Assembly: GCA_036946415.1 (NCBI GenBank)
Contig: JAQIJD010000001.1
Coordinates: 310,001-374,000, forward strand
Direction of reading: 5' to 3'
Length of the DNA: 64,000 bases
Source of the DNA: Sphingomonas_Q fennica_A
GTDB lineage: Bacteria > Pseudomonadota > Alphaproteobacteria > Sphingomonadales > Sphingomonadaceae
How positions within the stretch are numbered: position 1 is the stretch's first letter; every line of letters begins with the position of its first letter. Under the pieces are notes generated by a model. The model saw only the letters and a program-made list of their open reading frames with translations. It made no database searches and had not been told where the DNA came from. Below, piece by piece: positions 33,796-42,027 of the stretch. The position numbers were made by a program, and so were the translations under genes.

Positions 33796-34707
33796 ATGGA
33801 CATGCAGACGAGCTATCGCCAGCGGCTGATTTCCGCCGGCATCCTGATCCCCACCGGGGTCGACGGGCTGATGGGGCGCAGCGGCCTGTTCGAGCGGGTG
33901 TTCGACGGGCTGGACGGCGCGATCACCCGCGCCGGCCTGCACGAGGGTGCCGAAGTGATGCGCTTCCCCCCCGCGATGGCGCAGCAGACGTTCGAGAAGA
34001 GCGGCTACATGAAGAACTTCCCGCACTTCGCGGGAACCGTCCACTGTTTCTGCGGGGACGAGCGCGCGCATCACAAGCTGATCGGCCGGATGGAGCGCGG
34101 CGAGGACTGGCAGGACGAGCAGGCCCCCGCCGGCATGGTGCTGACGCCGGCCGCCTGCTATGCCGTCTATCCGATCGTCGCGGCGCGCGGGCCGCTGGGG
34201 GCGGACGGGCATCGCGTCGACGTGATGTCCTATTGCTTCCGGCACGAGCCCTCGCTGGAGCCGACGCGGATGCAATTGTTCCGCATGCGCGAGTTCGTGC
34301 GCATCGGCACGCCCGATCAGGTGCTCGCCTTCCGCAGCGACTGGATCGAGCGGGGGCAGGCGTTCGCTCGGTCGCTCGGCCTGCCGTTCGAGGTGGATGT
34401 CGCCAACGACCCCTTCTTCGGCCGCGCCGGCAAGCTGATGGCGGATAGCCAGCGCACGCAGGAGCTGAAGTTCGAGCTGTTGATCCCCGTCAACGACGGC
34501 GTCGGCCCCACCGCCTGCCTCAGCTTCAACTATCACATGACCTATTTCGGCGACACCTGGGGCATGACCACGCCCGACGGGGCGGCGGCGCAGACGGCAT
34601 GCATCGCCTTCGGCATGGAGCGGCTGGTGCTGGCGCTGTTCCGCCACCACGGTTTCGATCTGCACGACTGGCCGGCACCCGTCCGCCAGACGCTGGGTCT
34701 GGACTGA
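33796..34707 (+). CDS. Amino acid:[carrier protein] ligase (class II aminoacyl-tRNA synthetase relative)
   Basis: A 303-residue single catalytic domain related to atypical seryl-tRNA synthetases, without a tRNA-binding domain. Such enzymes activate Gly or Ala and transfer it to the phosphopantetheine of a carrier protein. Class II motifs are visible: RHEPSLEPTRMQLFRMREF (motif 2) and ACIAFGMERLVLALF (motif 3). The presumed zinc ligands Cys121, Glu166 and Cys269 are spaced exactly as those I recall for the Bradyrhizobium enzyme (131/176/279). The carrier protein at 32348 is the obvious substrate. Which amino acid is used cannot be read from the sequence. Confidence 0.9.
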   Translation: MDMQTSYRQRLISAGILIPTGVDGLMGRSGLFERVFDGLDGAITRAGLHEGAEVMRFPPAMAQQTFEKSGYMKNFPHFAGTVHCFCGDERAHHKLIGRMERGEDWQDEQAPAGMVLTPAACYAVYPIVAARGPLGADGHRVDVMSYCFRHEPSLEPTRMQLFRMREFVRIGTPDQVLAFRSDWIERGQAFARSLGLPFEVDVANDPFFGRAGKLMADSQRTQELKFELLIPVNDGVGPTACLSFNYHMTYFGDTWGMTTPDGAAAQTACIAFGMERLVLALFRHHGFDLHDWPAPVRQTLGLD

Positions 34708-34709
34708 CG

Positions 34710-36503
34710 ATGGCGCCGAGGGGGACGAGCCCCGCCCGCCGCCCCTTCTGGTTCGAAGGGCGGTTCGGCTGGCTGCACCTGCCGCCCGCCGGCGTCGCGT
34801 GGACGGGGCGGCCGGGCGTGCTGCTGTGCGGGGCCTATGCACAGGAAGAGGTGTGCAGCCGCCACGGCCTGCTGCTTCTGGCGGATGCGCTGGCGGCGGC
34901 CGGCATTCCCACGCTGCGCTTCGACTGGCTGGGCAGCGGCGACAGTGCCGGCGGGGCGGTCTCCTTCGCGGGCATGGTGGCGGACGTGCGGCTGGGCGCC
35001 GCGGCGCTGGTGCAGGAGACCGGCGTCTCGACGGTGGCCCTGCTCGGCCTGCGCATCGGCGCCGCGGCGGCGCTGACGGCGGCGGCGGGGATGGGCGGGC
35101 TGGCGGGGATCGGCCTGCTGGCGCCCGTGCTCGCCGGCCAGGCGTTCCTGCGCGAGACGCGCGCTTCGGCCAGCGTCGCACCGCTGGCGCTGCTCGATCC
35201 CGTTCCACGGGCGGGGGCCGGCCCGCTCAACGCCAACGGCTTCCGCTGGGAGGCGGGGTTCCAGCAGGAACTGGCCGCGCTCGACCTGACGCACGCGCCG
35301 GCGCCCGCCGTATCCGTGCTGGCGATGGCCGCGCCCGGCGACAAGCGCCTGCCGCAACTGGCGGCGGCGTGGAGTGCGGCGGGCGCGGCGCCGACGGCGC
35401 ATCCCTTCGCCGAATATCCCGCCTATATGCGCGATCCGACCACGCATGTGATGCCGCACGCCGCCTGGGCGCAGGTGGTGGAATGGGCGGCCGGGCTGGC
35501 GGCGCCCGCCGCCTCCATCGCGCCCGTGACCCCGGTGGCGGTGGCCGACCGGCTGGCCGTCGACGATTATGAGGAGATGCCCTGCTGCTTCGGGCCGGAG
35601 GCGCGCGTGTTCGGCATGCTGTGCCGCCCGGCGGGGCAGGCGCCGGCGGGCGTGGCGGCGCTGCTGCTGCACGAGGGCAGCACGCACCATATCGGCAATG
35701 GCGGCGCCTATGTGGCGCTCGCGCGGCGGCTGGCGGCGGCTGGCATCGCCTCGATCCGCATCGACCCGACCGGCACCGGCGACAGCCGCTCGGACGGCAG
35801 CGACCGCAACGCCCATTACGATCTGGAACGGCTGAGCGAGATTTCGGACGCGATCGACGTCGTCGCCGCCGCAGGCAGCCCCGCCGTCGTCAGCTTCGGC
35901 CTCTGCTCGGGCGCCTATACCGCCTATCAGGCGGCGCTGGCGGACGAGCGGGTGGTCGGCGTCGTCACCATCAACATCCAGAAGTTCGTCTGGCATTATG
36001 GCGACGACATCCGCGTGGCGCCCGGCGGCACGATGAAGCGGACGCTCAGATCCTACCTCCGCTCGATGCGCAATCCGGGCGAATGGAAGCGCGCGCTCGC
36101 CGGCGACGCCGATCTGATCGGCATCGCCCGCGTGCTGGCGGCGCGGGGGCTGGCCCGCACCGGCCACGCCCTGCGCGCACTGCTGCCGCCGAAGCCGGGT
36201 TCGGAGATCGCGATCGTGCGCGAGGAGATGGCGCGGCTGGGGGCGCGGCGCGCGCACCTCCATTTCATGTTCAGCGACGAGGATCCGGGGCTGGCCGAGA
36301 TCGCGCTCCACTTCGGCGGCGGCGGCCGGCGGCTGAAGGCGCATCCGCGGGCGCGTCTGCACGTGTTCCCGCGCGCCGATCATCATTTCAACGGCTGGGA
36401 CGCGCGGGCGCGCTATTTCGCGATCGTGGAGGAGGCGATGCAGGCGGTGATCGCCGAACATGGCGACAGCCTGCCCGCGGCGCTGGCGGTGGCGGCGGAA
36501 TAG
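34710..36503 (+). CDS. Fused tandem alpha/beta hydrolase, resembling exosortase-associated hydrolases 2 and 1
   Basis: A 597-residue protein with two alpha/beta-hydrolase domains (about 1-270 and 285-590). In the first the nucleophile elbow reads GLRIG (Arg115 where Ser is expected) and so is probably not hydrolytic; in the second it is GLCSG (Cys399), with GTGDSRSDGSD before it and a late His in RADHHFNGWDAR, so a Cys nucleophile is likely. The two elbows recall the exosortase-associated hydrolase pair, here joined in one chain. It follows the ligase by 2 bp and may release, transfer or edit the carrier-bound product. The start ATG 34710 comes directly after the ligase stop. Confidence 0.8.
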   Translation: MAPRGTSPARRPFWFEGRFGWLHLPPAGVAWTGRPGVLLCGAYAQEEVCSRHGLLLLADALAAAGIPTLRFDWLGSGDSAGGAVSFAGMVADVRLGAAALVQETGVSTVALLGLRIGAAAALTAAAGMGGLAGIGLLAPVLAGQAFLRETRASASVAPLALLDPVPRAGAGPLNANGFRWEAGFQQELAALDLTHAPAPAVSVLAMAAPGDKRLPQLAAAWSAAGAAPTAHPFAEYPAYMRDPTTHVMPHAAWAQVVEWAAGLAAPAASIAPVTPVAVADRLAVDDYEEMPCCFGPEARVFGMLCRPAGQAPAGVAALLLHEGSTHHIGNGGAYVALARRLAAAGIASIRIDPTGTGDSRSDGSDRNAHYDLERLSEISDAIDVVAAAGSPAVVSFGLCSGAYTAYQAALADERVVGVVTINIQKFVWHYGDDIRVAPGGTMKRTLRSYLRSMRNPGEWKRALAGDADLIGIARVLAARGLARTGHALRALLPPKPGSEIAIVREEMARLGARRAHLHFMFSDEDPGLAEIALHFGGGGRRLKAHPRARLHVFPRADHHFNGWDARARYFAIVEEAMQAVIAEHGDSLPAALAVAAE

Positions 36504-36585
36504 TCACCGAAGTGTAACCCGGCCGCCTTTTTGTCGTCGCAGCAAGGGCCTAGCCGCCCCCGGAACAGATATTCCGGGGGACGAC

Positions 36586-38961
36586 ATGACGATCAGGACC
36601 ATCCTCGCCGCGGTTGCGGCGTCCACGGCGCTCGCCCCGGCGATGGCGCAGGTGCAGGCCGAGGACGCCGCCGACAGCGTGATCGTGACCGGCACCCGCC
36701 GCATCGACCGCACCGCCATCCAGTCCGCCACCCCGATCGACGTGCTGCAACGCGAGGCGCTGGCGACGACCGTATCGGAGGAGCTGACCGACGAGATCCA
36801 GCAGCTCGTCCCCAGCTTCAACGTCCAGCGCCTGCCCGCGGCGGACGGCCTCGCCTTCGTCCGCCCCGCCACGCTGCGCGGCCTTTCGCCCGACCAGACT
36901 CTGGTGCTGGTCAACGGCAAGCGCCAGCACCGCTCTGCCCTGCTCGGCATCCGCGGCGCGCAGGGCGTCGATCTGGCGCAGATCCCGAGCTTCGCGCTCG
37001 GCCGGGTGGAGGTGCTGCGCGACGGGGCGGCGGCGCAATATGGATCGGACGCGATCGCCGGCGTGCTCAACCTGCTGCTGGACGACCAGCCCGGCTTCCA
37101 GGCGTTCGGCATCGCTTCGCAATATTATGAGGGCGACGGCGAACTGTATCGCGGCGGCGCCAAGGCGGGCGTGGCGATCGGCGATGGCGGGTTCGTCGTC
37201 GGCACGGTCGAATATTCCAACGCCCAGGCCACCTCGCGATCGATCCAGCGGCCCGATGCCATCGCCTTTCAGGCGACCAATCCGCAACTGGCGGTGCCGA
37301 ACCCCGTCACCCGCTGGGGCCAGCCCGACCGCGAGGCGATCCGCGGCACGCTGAACGCGAAGCTGCCGCTGACCGACGCGATCGACCTCTACGGCTTCGG
37401 CATCTACGGGCGCAGCACGCAGACCACCGACTTCAACTGGCGCAACCCGTCCGAAACGTCCTACCGCATCACCCCCGCCTTTCCGGGCTTCGACCTTCGC
37501 TCCCTCTATCCGGCGGGATTCACCCCGCGCTTCGGGCAGAAGGACGAGGATCGCACCGCGGTGGGCGGCGTGCGCGGCGAGCTGGCCGGCGGGCTGCGCT
37601 GGGACGTGTCGGCCGGCTACGGGCGCAACCGCATCCGCTACGTGATGGACGAATCGATCAACGCCTCGTTCGGGCCGCAATCGCCGACGTCGTTCGACAA
37701 CGGCCGGCTGATCCAGCGCGAGTTCAACCTCAACCTCGATCTCGTCCAGCCGATCGAACTGGGGCTGGCCGAGCCGGCGACGATCGCGGCCGGCGCCGAG
37801 CGGCGGCGCGAAAGCTACCGCATCGTCGCGGGCGATCCCTTCTCCTACGGCGTCGGCCCCGCCGCGCGCTTCGGCGTGCCTTCGGGCGCCAGCGGCTTTC
37901 CCGGCTATACGCCGGCGCAGGAGGGGACCAACGGGCGGACCAGCTATGCCGGCTATGTCGACGGCGAGATACGCCCTGTCTCCGCGATCACGCTGGGCGG
38001 TGCCGTCCGCTACGAGGATTATTCGGACTTCGGCGACAACTGGAGCTGGAAGGGCACGGCGCGCGCCGAACTGACCCGCGGCCTCGCACTACGCGGGGCG
38101 CTCTCCACCGGCTTCCGCGCGCCGACGCCGGGCCAGTCGAGCTACACCCGCACCTCACAGGGGCTGGATACCAATACGTTGCAGGTCTTCACCGCCGGGC
38201 TGCTCTCGCCCGACAATCCGATCTCGCGGCTGTTCGGGGCGACGCCGCTCCGCCCCGAGCGGAGCCGCAACCTGAGCCTGGGCGTGGCGATGGAGCCGGC
38301 GCCGGGCTTCACCATCACCGGCGACTATTACCGCATCCGCCTGCGCGACCGCTTCGGCCAGTCGCAGAACTTCACGCTGACCGCGGCGCAGCGCGCGGCG
38401 CTGGTGGCGCAGGGGGTGCCGGGCGCGGAAAGCGTGACGACCATTTCCTATTACACCAACGCCTTCGCGACGACGACGCAGGGCGTCGACATCGTCGGCG
38501 CCTATCTGTGGCGGCTGGGGGAGGGGCGGACGCTGCGCTTCACCGCCGCCTACAACCTCAACGACACCAAGGTGCGCCGCGCCACCGCCGCCGTCGCGGC
38601 GCTGGAACGCGTCAACATCGAGGATCGGCTGCCCGAACAGGCCGCCAACGCCACCGCCGAATATCGCGGCGGGCCGATCAGCCTGCTCGCCCGCCTGCGC
38701 TGGTACGACGAGTGGACCGATGCCCAATTCCAGAACAGCGCCAATCTGATCCAGACGTTCGGCCCCGAGGCGTTCGTCGACGTCTCGGCCAGCTACACCT
38801 TCGCGCAGCGCTTCACGATCACGGTCGGCGCGGAGAATGTGTTCGACAATTATCCCGACAAGGCGACCTTCCAGGCGACACGGGGCCTCGTCTATTCGCG
38901 CAACGCCCCCTACGATACCGACGGCGGGCTGTATTACGTCCGTCTGGGTGCGAGGTTCTGA
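36586..38961 (+). CDS. TonB-dependent outer-membrane receptor
   Basis: A 791-residue receptor with a signal peptide (IRTILAAVAASTALAPAMA), a TonB-box-like DSVIVTGTRR near residues 26-35, a full plug domain (VRPATLRGLSPDQTLVLVNG, RVEVLRDGAAAQYGSDAIAG) and a barrel ending in YYVRLGARF. The plug wording (RGLSPDQTLVLVNGKRQH) is that of receptors for larger organic ligands rather than classical siderophores, but the ligand is unknown. The start is ATG 36586, preceded by CCGGGGGAC. It follows the hydrolase gene by 80 bp and precedes an aminotransferase by 2 bp. Confidence 0.9.
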   Translation: MTIRTILAAVAASTALAPAMAQVQAEDAADSVIVTGTRRIDRTAIQSATPIDVLQREALATTVSEELTDEIQQLVPSFNVQRLPAADGLAFVRPATLRGLSPDQTLVLVNGKRQHRSALLGIRGAQGVDLAQIPSFALGRVEVLRDGAAAQYGSDAIAGVLNLLLDDQPGFQAFGIASQYYEGDGELYRGGAKAGVAIGDGGFVVGTVEYSNAQATSRSIQRPDAIAFQATNPQLAVPNPVTRWGQPDREAIRGTLNAKLPLTDAIDLYGFGIYGRSTQTTDFNWRNPSETSYRITPAFPGFDLRSLYPAGFTPRFGQKDEDRTAVGGVRGELAGGLRWDVSAGYGRNRIRYVMDESINASFGPQSPTSFDNGRLIQREFNLNLDLVQPIELGLAEPATIAAGAERRRESYRIVAGDPFSYGVGPAARFGVPSGASGFPGYTPAQEGTNGRTSYAGYVDGEIRPVSAITLGGAVRYEDYSDFGDNWSWKGTARAELTRGLALRGALSTGFRAPTPGQSSYTRTSQGLDTNTLQVFTAGLLSPDNPISRLFGATPLRPERSRNLSLGVAMEPAPGFTITGDYYRIRLRDRFGQSQNFTLTAAQRAALVAQGVPGAESVTTISYYTNAFATTTQGVDIVGAYLWRLGEGRTLRFTAAYNLNDTKVRRATAAVAALERVNIEDRLPEQAANATAEYRGGPISLLARLRWYDEWTDAQFQNSANLIQTFGPEAFVDVSASYTFAQRFTITVGAENVFDNYPDKATFQATRGLVYSRNAPYDTDGGLYYVRLGARF

Positions 38962-38963
38962 CG

Positions 38964-40064
38964 ATGGAAATGACCCGGCGGGACGCCTTGCCGCTGCTGG
39001 CCGCCGCCGGGCTGATCGCCCGCGCCGGCACCGCTTCCGTGCAATATGGCGGGGCGGCGTCGGCGGTGCCGGTGCGCGCGCATCTGGGGGTGACGGAAAA
39101 TCCGTTCGGGCCGAGCCCGGCGGCGCGCAAGGCGATCGTCGCCTCGGTGGCGGAGGCGCCGTTCTATCCGCACAGCGAGGCGGGGCTGACCGACCGCATC
39201 CGCGGGAGCGAGGGACTCGGGCCGGACCAGATCGGCCTCGCCTCCGGCTCGCTCGATGCGCTGTCGCACCTCGCGGTCGGCATCGGGCGGGGCGGGCGCA
39301 TCCTCTCCCCCGCACCCACCTATGCCACCCATCTCGCTTATGCCGCGCGGCAGGGGATCGAGACGGACTGGGTGCGGCTGCGTGCCGATCATCAGATCGA
39401 TCTGGAGGGGATGCTGGCGGCGATCGGGCGGAGCACGAAGCTCGCCTATGTCTGCAACCCCAACAACCCGACCGGGCTGCTGGCCGACCCGGAGGCGCTC
39501 GCCGCCTTCTGCATCGCGGCCGCCCGGCGCGTGCCGGTGCTGGTGGACGAAGCCTATTACGAACTGGCGCCCGATCCCGCCCGCCAGTCGATGGCGCGGC
39601 TGGTCAGGGACGGGCATGACGTGATCGTCGCGCGCACCTTTTCCAAGGTCTACGGCCTTGCCGGGCTGCGCATCGGCTATGTGCTGGCGCAGGCGCCGCG
39701 CATCCGCATGCTCCGCAGCCTCGCCACCACCTCGCGCAATCAGGCGGGGCTGGCGGCGGCGACCGCCTCGTTCGGCGATGCGGCCTATCTGAAGGGCGCG
39801 GTCGCCTATCTGGCGGATTGCCGGGCGCGCATCTACGCGGTGGCGCGCGCCAATGGCCTCCGCTTCCTGCCGTCGATCGGCACCTACGTCTATGTCGATT
39901 GCGGCCAGCCGGCCAAGGCGGTGCAGGCGCGGCTGGCGGCGCTGGGCGTGGAGATCAGGCTGTTCGACGGTGCGGGATACGAGAATTGGATGCGGATCGG
40001 CACGGCGACGCCCGCCGACATCGCGATCCTGGGCGAGGCGCTGCCCAAGGCGTTGCGGGGGTGA
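38964..40064 (+). CDS. PLP-dependent aminotransferase (HisC-like) with a Tat-type leader
   Basis: A 366-residue fold-type I aminotransferase of the histidinol-phosphate aminotransferase group. The PLP lysine lies in TFSKVYGLAGLRIGY, and VCNPNNPTGLLA, VDEAYYEL and the late NWMRIGT (substrate-carboxylate Arg) are typical. The N-terminus is a twin-arginine-like leader (MTRRDALPLLAAAGLIARAG), suggesting export of the folded, cofactor-loaded enzyme. No other his gene is near; it follows the TonB receptor by 2 bp, so it probably acts on an imported amino compound rather than in histidine synthesis. Confidence 0.85.
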   Translation: MEMTRRDALPLLAAAGLIARAGTASVQYGGAASAVPVRAHLGVTENPFGPSPAARKAIVASVAEAPFYPHSEAGLTDRIRGSEGLGPDQIGLASGSLDALSHLAVGIGRGGRILSPAPTYATHLAYAARQGIETDWVRLRADHQIDLEGMLAAIGRSTKLAYVCNPNNPTGLLADPEALAAFCIAAARRVPVLVDEAYYELAPDPARQSMARLVRDGHDVIVARTFSKVYGLAGLRIGYVLAQAPRIRMLRSLATTSRNQAGLAAATASFGDAAYLKGAVAYLADCRARIYAVARANGLRFLPSIGTYVYVDCGQPAKAVQARLAALGVEIRLFDGAGYENWMRIGTATPADIAILGEALPKALRG

Positions 40065-40081
40065 CGGCCTATCGCGCCGAC

Positions 40082-40107
40082 CTCCGTTCGCCCCGAGCGT
40101 AGTCGAG
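40082..40107 (+). repeat. REP-like unit on the left of the IS110 element
   Basis: A 26-bp unit (core CCCCGAGCGTAGTCGAG) inverted with respect to the unit at 41278-41303, with which it shares 23 of 26 positions when one is reverse-complemented. The same unit forms the doublet at 24615-24704. It marks the probable outer limit of the IS110 insertion on this side. Confidence 0.75.
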
Positions 40108-40180
40108 GGGTACGCGCGGCAGATGTTGCGCATGTCCCTTGCATCTTGCGGTTGGCCCGATTCGATGCGTCGGATGGGGT

Positions 40181-40300
40181 GAGCGGCGGGGGTGGCCACC
40201 CCCGCCGCTCGGCCGGGCGGGACCGTTTGTCCCTTGGCTGGAACCGTAGTCGAGACAGGTCCGCCCGGTCCCTTTGTCTGGCCTGAACAGATGATGGGGA
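40181..40300 (+). ncRNA. Candidate IS110 bridge RNA region
   Basis: Just ahead of the transposase gene lies a perfect 30-bp palindrome (40181-40210, two 15-bp arms, GAGCGGCGGGGGTGG on the left). It is followed by an 8-bp stem CCGGGCGG (40213-40220) / CCGCCCGG (40261-40268) enclosing about 40 nt, and a small GGGAC/GTCCC hairpin. Bridge RNAs of IS110 elements come from this position and consist of stem-loops with internal guide loops. The boundaries are guesses, and guide sequences have not been matched to the flanks. Confidence 0.35.
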
Positions 40301-40311
40301 GCAAGTCCCGC

Positions 40312-41262
40312 ATGCAAGGCAAGGAACAGACGATCTACGTTGGTATCGACGTGTCCCGGGCACGGCTCGATGTCCACCTCCACCCCTTGGACGAGCGGTT
40401 CGCAGTCGGCAACGATGCGGCCGGGCGACGGCAGCTTGTCCGGCGGCTGCGGCAGCTGGACATCGCGTTGGTGGCGATCGAGCCGACCGGCACTTTCCAC
40501 CGTGCGCTGCACCGCCATCTCCATGCCGCCGGCCTCGCTACGGCCCTCGTCGATCCGCTGCGTGCCCGTCGCTTCGCTCAGGCGATCGGGCAGCTGGCGA
40601 AGAATGACAGGATCGATGCGGCGATGCTCGCGCTCATGGCCGAGCGGCTGTCACCGGCACCCACGGCACCGCCCGATCCCGCCCAGGAACACCTCGCCTA
40701 ACTCGCCACCGCCAGAACCGCCGCCATCGCCGAACAGGTCGCCCTCGACAATCGCCGCGCCGCCACCACCGACCCATGGCTGCGCCGGACGCTCGGGTGC
40801 CGCAGCCGAGGCATCGTCCGCCACATCGCCCGCCTCGACCGGCAGATCGAAACCGCCATCGCCCAGGCCCCCGCCATCGCCCGGCGTGCGGCTGTCCTCA
40901 GGTCCATTCCCGGCGTCGGCCCCGTCACCGCCCTCGCCTTCCTCGCATACCTGCGCGAACTCGGACAGCTCACCGCCAAGCAGGTCGCAGCCATGGCCGG
41001 CCTTGCCCCCATCGCCCGCGACAGCGGCACCAGTAGCGGCCAAAGACGCATCCGCGGCGGCCGCGCCGCCCTCCGACAGGCTCTCTACATGAGCGCCCTC
41101 GTCGCCAGCCGATACAACCCGAACCTCGCGGAAACCTACCGGCGCCTGCGCGACGCCGGCAAACCCCCAAAAGTCGCCCTCGTCGCCATCGCCCGCAAAC
41201 TCGCCATCCTCGCCAACCGCTTCGTGGCCGAAAACCGTACCTGGACCCCCATCCCAGCTTGA
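40312..41262 (+). pseudogene. IS110-family transposase with premature in-frame stop
   Basis: Reads as one frame of 317 codons apart from a TAA at 40699-40701, so it is a simple nonsense change (for example from GAA) after codon 129. The N-terminal RuvC-like DEDD domain is otherwise complete: Asp13 (YVGIDVSR), Glu57 (IEPTG), Asp99 and Asp102 (KNDRID). Past the stop the Tnp_20 domain continues with LRSIPGVGPVTALAFLA and DSGTSSGQRRIRGGR, which holds the presumed catalytic Ser (Ser238). The start ATG 40312 has GGGGAGC upstream. Inactive as read unless the stop is bypassed. Confidence 0.88.
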
Positions 41263-41277
41263 CGTCAAAGACAGATG

Positions 41278-41303
41278 CTCGACTGCGCTCGGGATGAACG
41301 GAG
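41278..41303 (-). repeat. REP-like unit on the right of the IS110 element
   Basis: Partner of the unit at 40082-40107 in inverted orientation (core CTCGACTGCGCTCGGG), beginning 16 bp after the transposase stop. Together with the left unit it frames the IS110 element. Confidence 0.75.
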
Positions 41304-41454
41304 GTGGTAGGCTGCGATAGGCCGACAGGGCATCGCAGCATTCGACTTTCTCGAACCCCGGCTCGTAGCTTTTCCGCATTTTGCCGAACGCGTGCGGCTC
41401 CTACCTCCGCCTCGGACGTTCCGATCGATCGTTCGGCAACAGGAGACAGATGCG

Positions 41455-42027
41455 ATGCCCGATACCCCCCGCCTGCTCGGCATTTCCGGCAGCCTGCGCG
41501 CGCAATCGTTCAACACCGCGATCCTGACGTCGCTGGCCGAGGCGCTGGGCGACCGCGCCGAAATGACGGTTTTTCCGCTCAACGACGTGCCGCTCTACGA
41601 TCAGGATGCGGATACCGAGACGCCGCCCGCCGCGGTCGCCGCGCTGCGCCGCGCGATCGGGGAGGCGGACGGCATCGTCTTCTCCTCGCCCGAATATAAT
41701 TACGGCATGTCCGGCGTCCTCAAGAATGCGCTCGATTGGGCGTCGCGCCCGTATGGCAAGGCGACGCTGACCGGCAAGCCGGTGCTGACGATCACCTCCT
41801 CGCCCGCCTTCACCGGCGGCGTGCGGGCGCAGCTCGATCTCAACGGTACGCTGGTGGCGATCGGCGCGCGCGTGGTGCTGGGGCCGCAGGCGGTGGTGGC
41901 GAACGTGCACGAGAAGGTGAAGGACGGCCGTCTCGTCGACGAGCAGGCGCGCGACTTCCTGATCGGGCGGACGGACGCGCTGCTGGCCGACATCCGCGTC
42001 CCCAATTCATCCGACCGCGAGGGGTGA
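41455..42027 (+). CDS. NAD(P)H-dependent FMN reductase
   Basis: Flavodoxin-like NADPH:FMN/quinone reductase (ChrR/SsuE-type). The 190-residue product has the FMN-binding loop GISGSLRAQSFNTAIL and the diagnostic SSPEYNYGMSGVLKNALDW. Enzymes of this group reduce quinones, chromate or FMN and lessen oxidative stress. A ribosome site CAGGAG lies 9 bases before ATG 41455. The stop overlaps the start of the pirin gene (GTGA), linking the two in one operon. Confidence 0.88.
   Translation: MPDTPRLLGISGSLRAQSFNTAILTSLAEALGDRAEMTVFPLNDVPLYDQDADTETPPAAVAALRRAIGEADGIVFSSPEYNYGMSGVLKNALDWASRPYGKATLTGKPVLTITSSPAFTGGVRAQLDLNGTLVAIGARVVLGPQAVVANVHEKVKDGRLVDEQARDFLIGRTDALLADIRVPNSSDREG

Larger units (their letters stand above)
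40114..41277 (+). mobile_element. IS110-family insertion sequence between REP-like repeats (transposase inactivated)
   Basis: IS110 elements encode a DEDD recombinase, have no terminal inverted repeats and, in several cases, insert at REP repeats, so exact ends cannot be set; I give the stretch between the two REP-like arms. The element holds a structured GC-rich leader (40181-40300), the transposase-like gene 40312-41262 with an in-frame stop, and a short right end. Long upstream non-coding sequence fits the IS110 (not IS1111) group, where the bridge RNA comes from the left end. Confidence 0.7.

Noticed and set aside
36504..36585. Operator or riboswitch ahead of the second TonB receptor
   Set aside because: The 80-bp gap shows no clear dyad like that at 28454 and no aptamer-like fold; only an ordinary leader is seen.
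38964..40064. Assigning hisC (histidine synthesis) to the aminotransferase
   Set aside because: The Tat-like leader and absence of his genes make a cytoplasmic histidine role unlikely.
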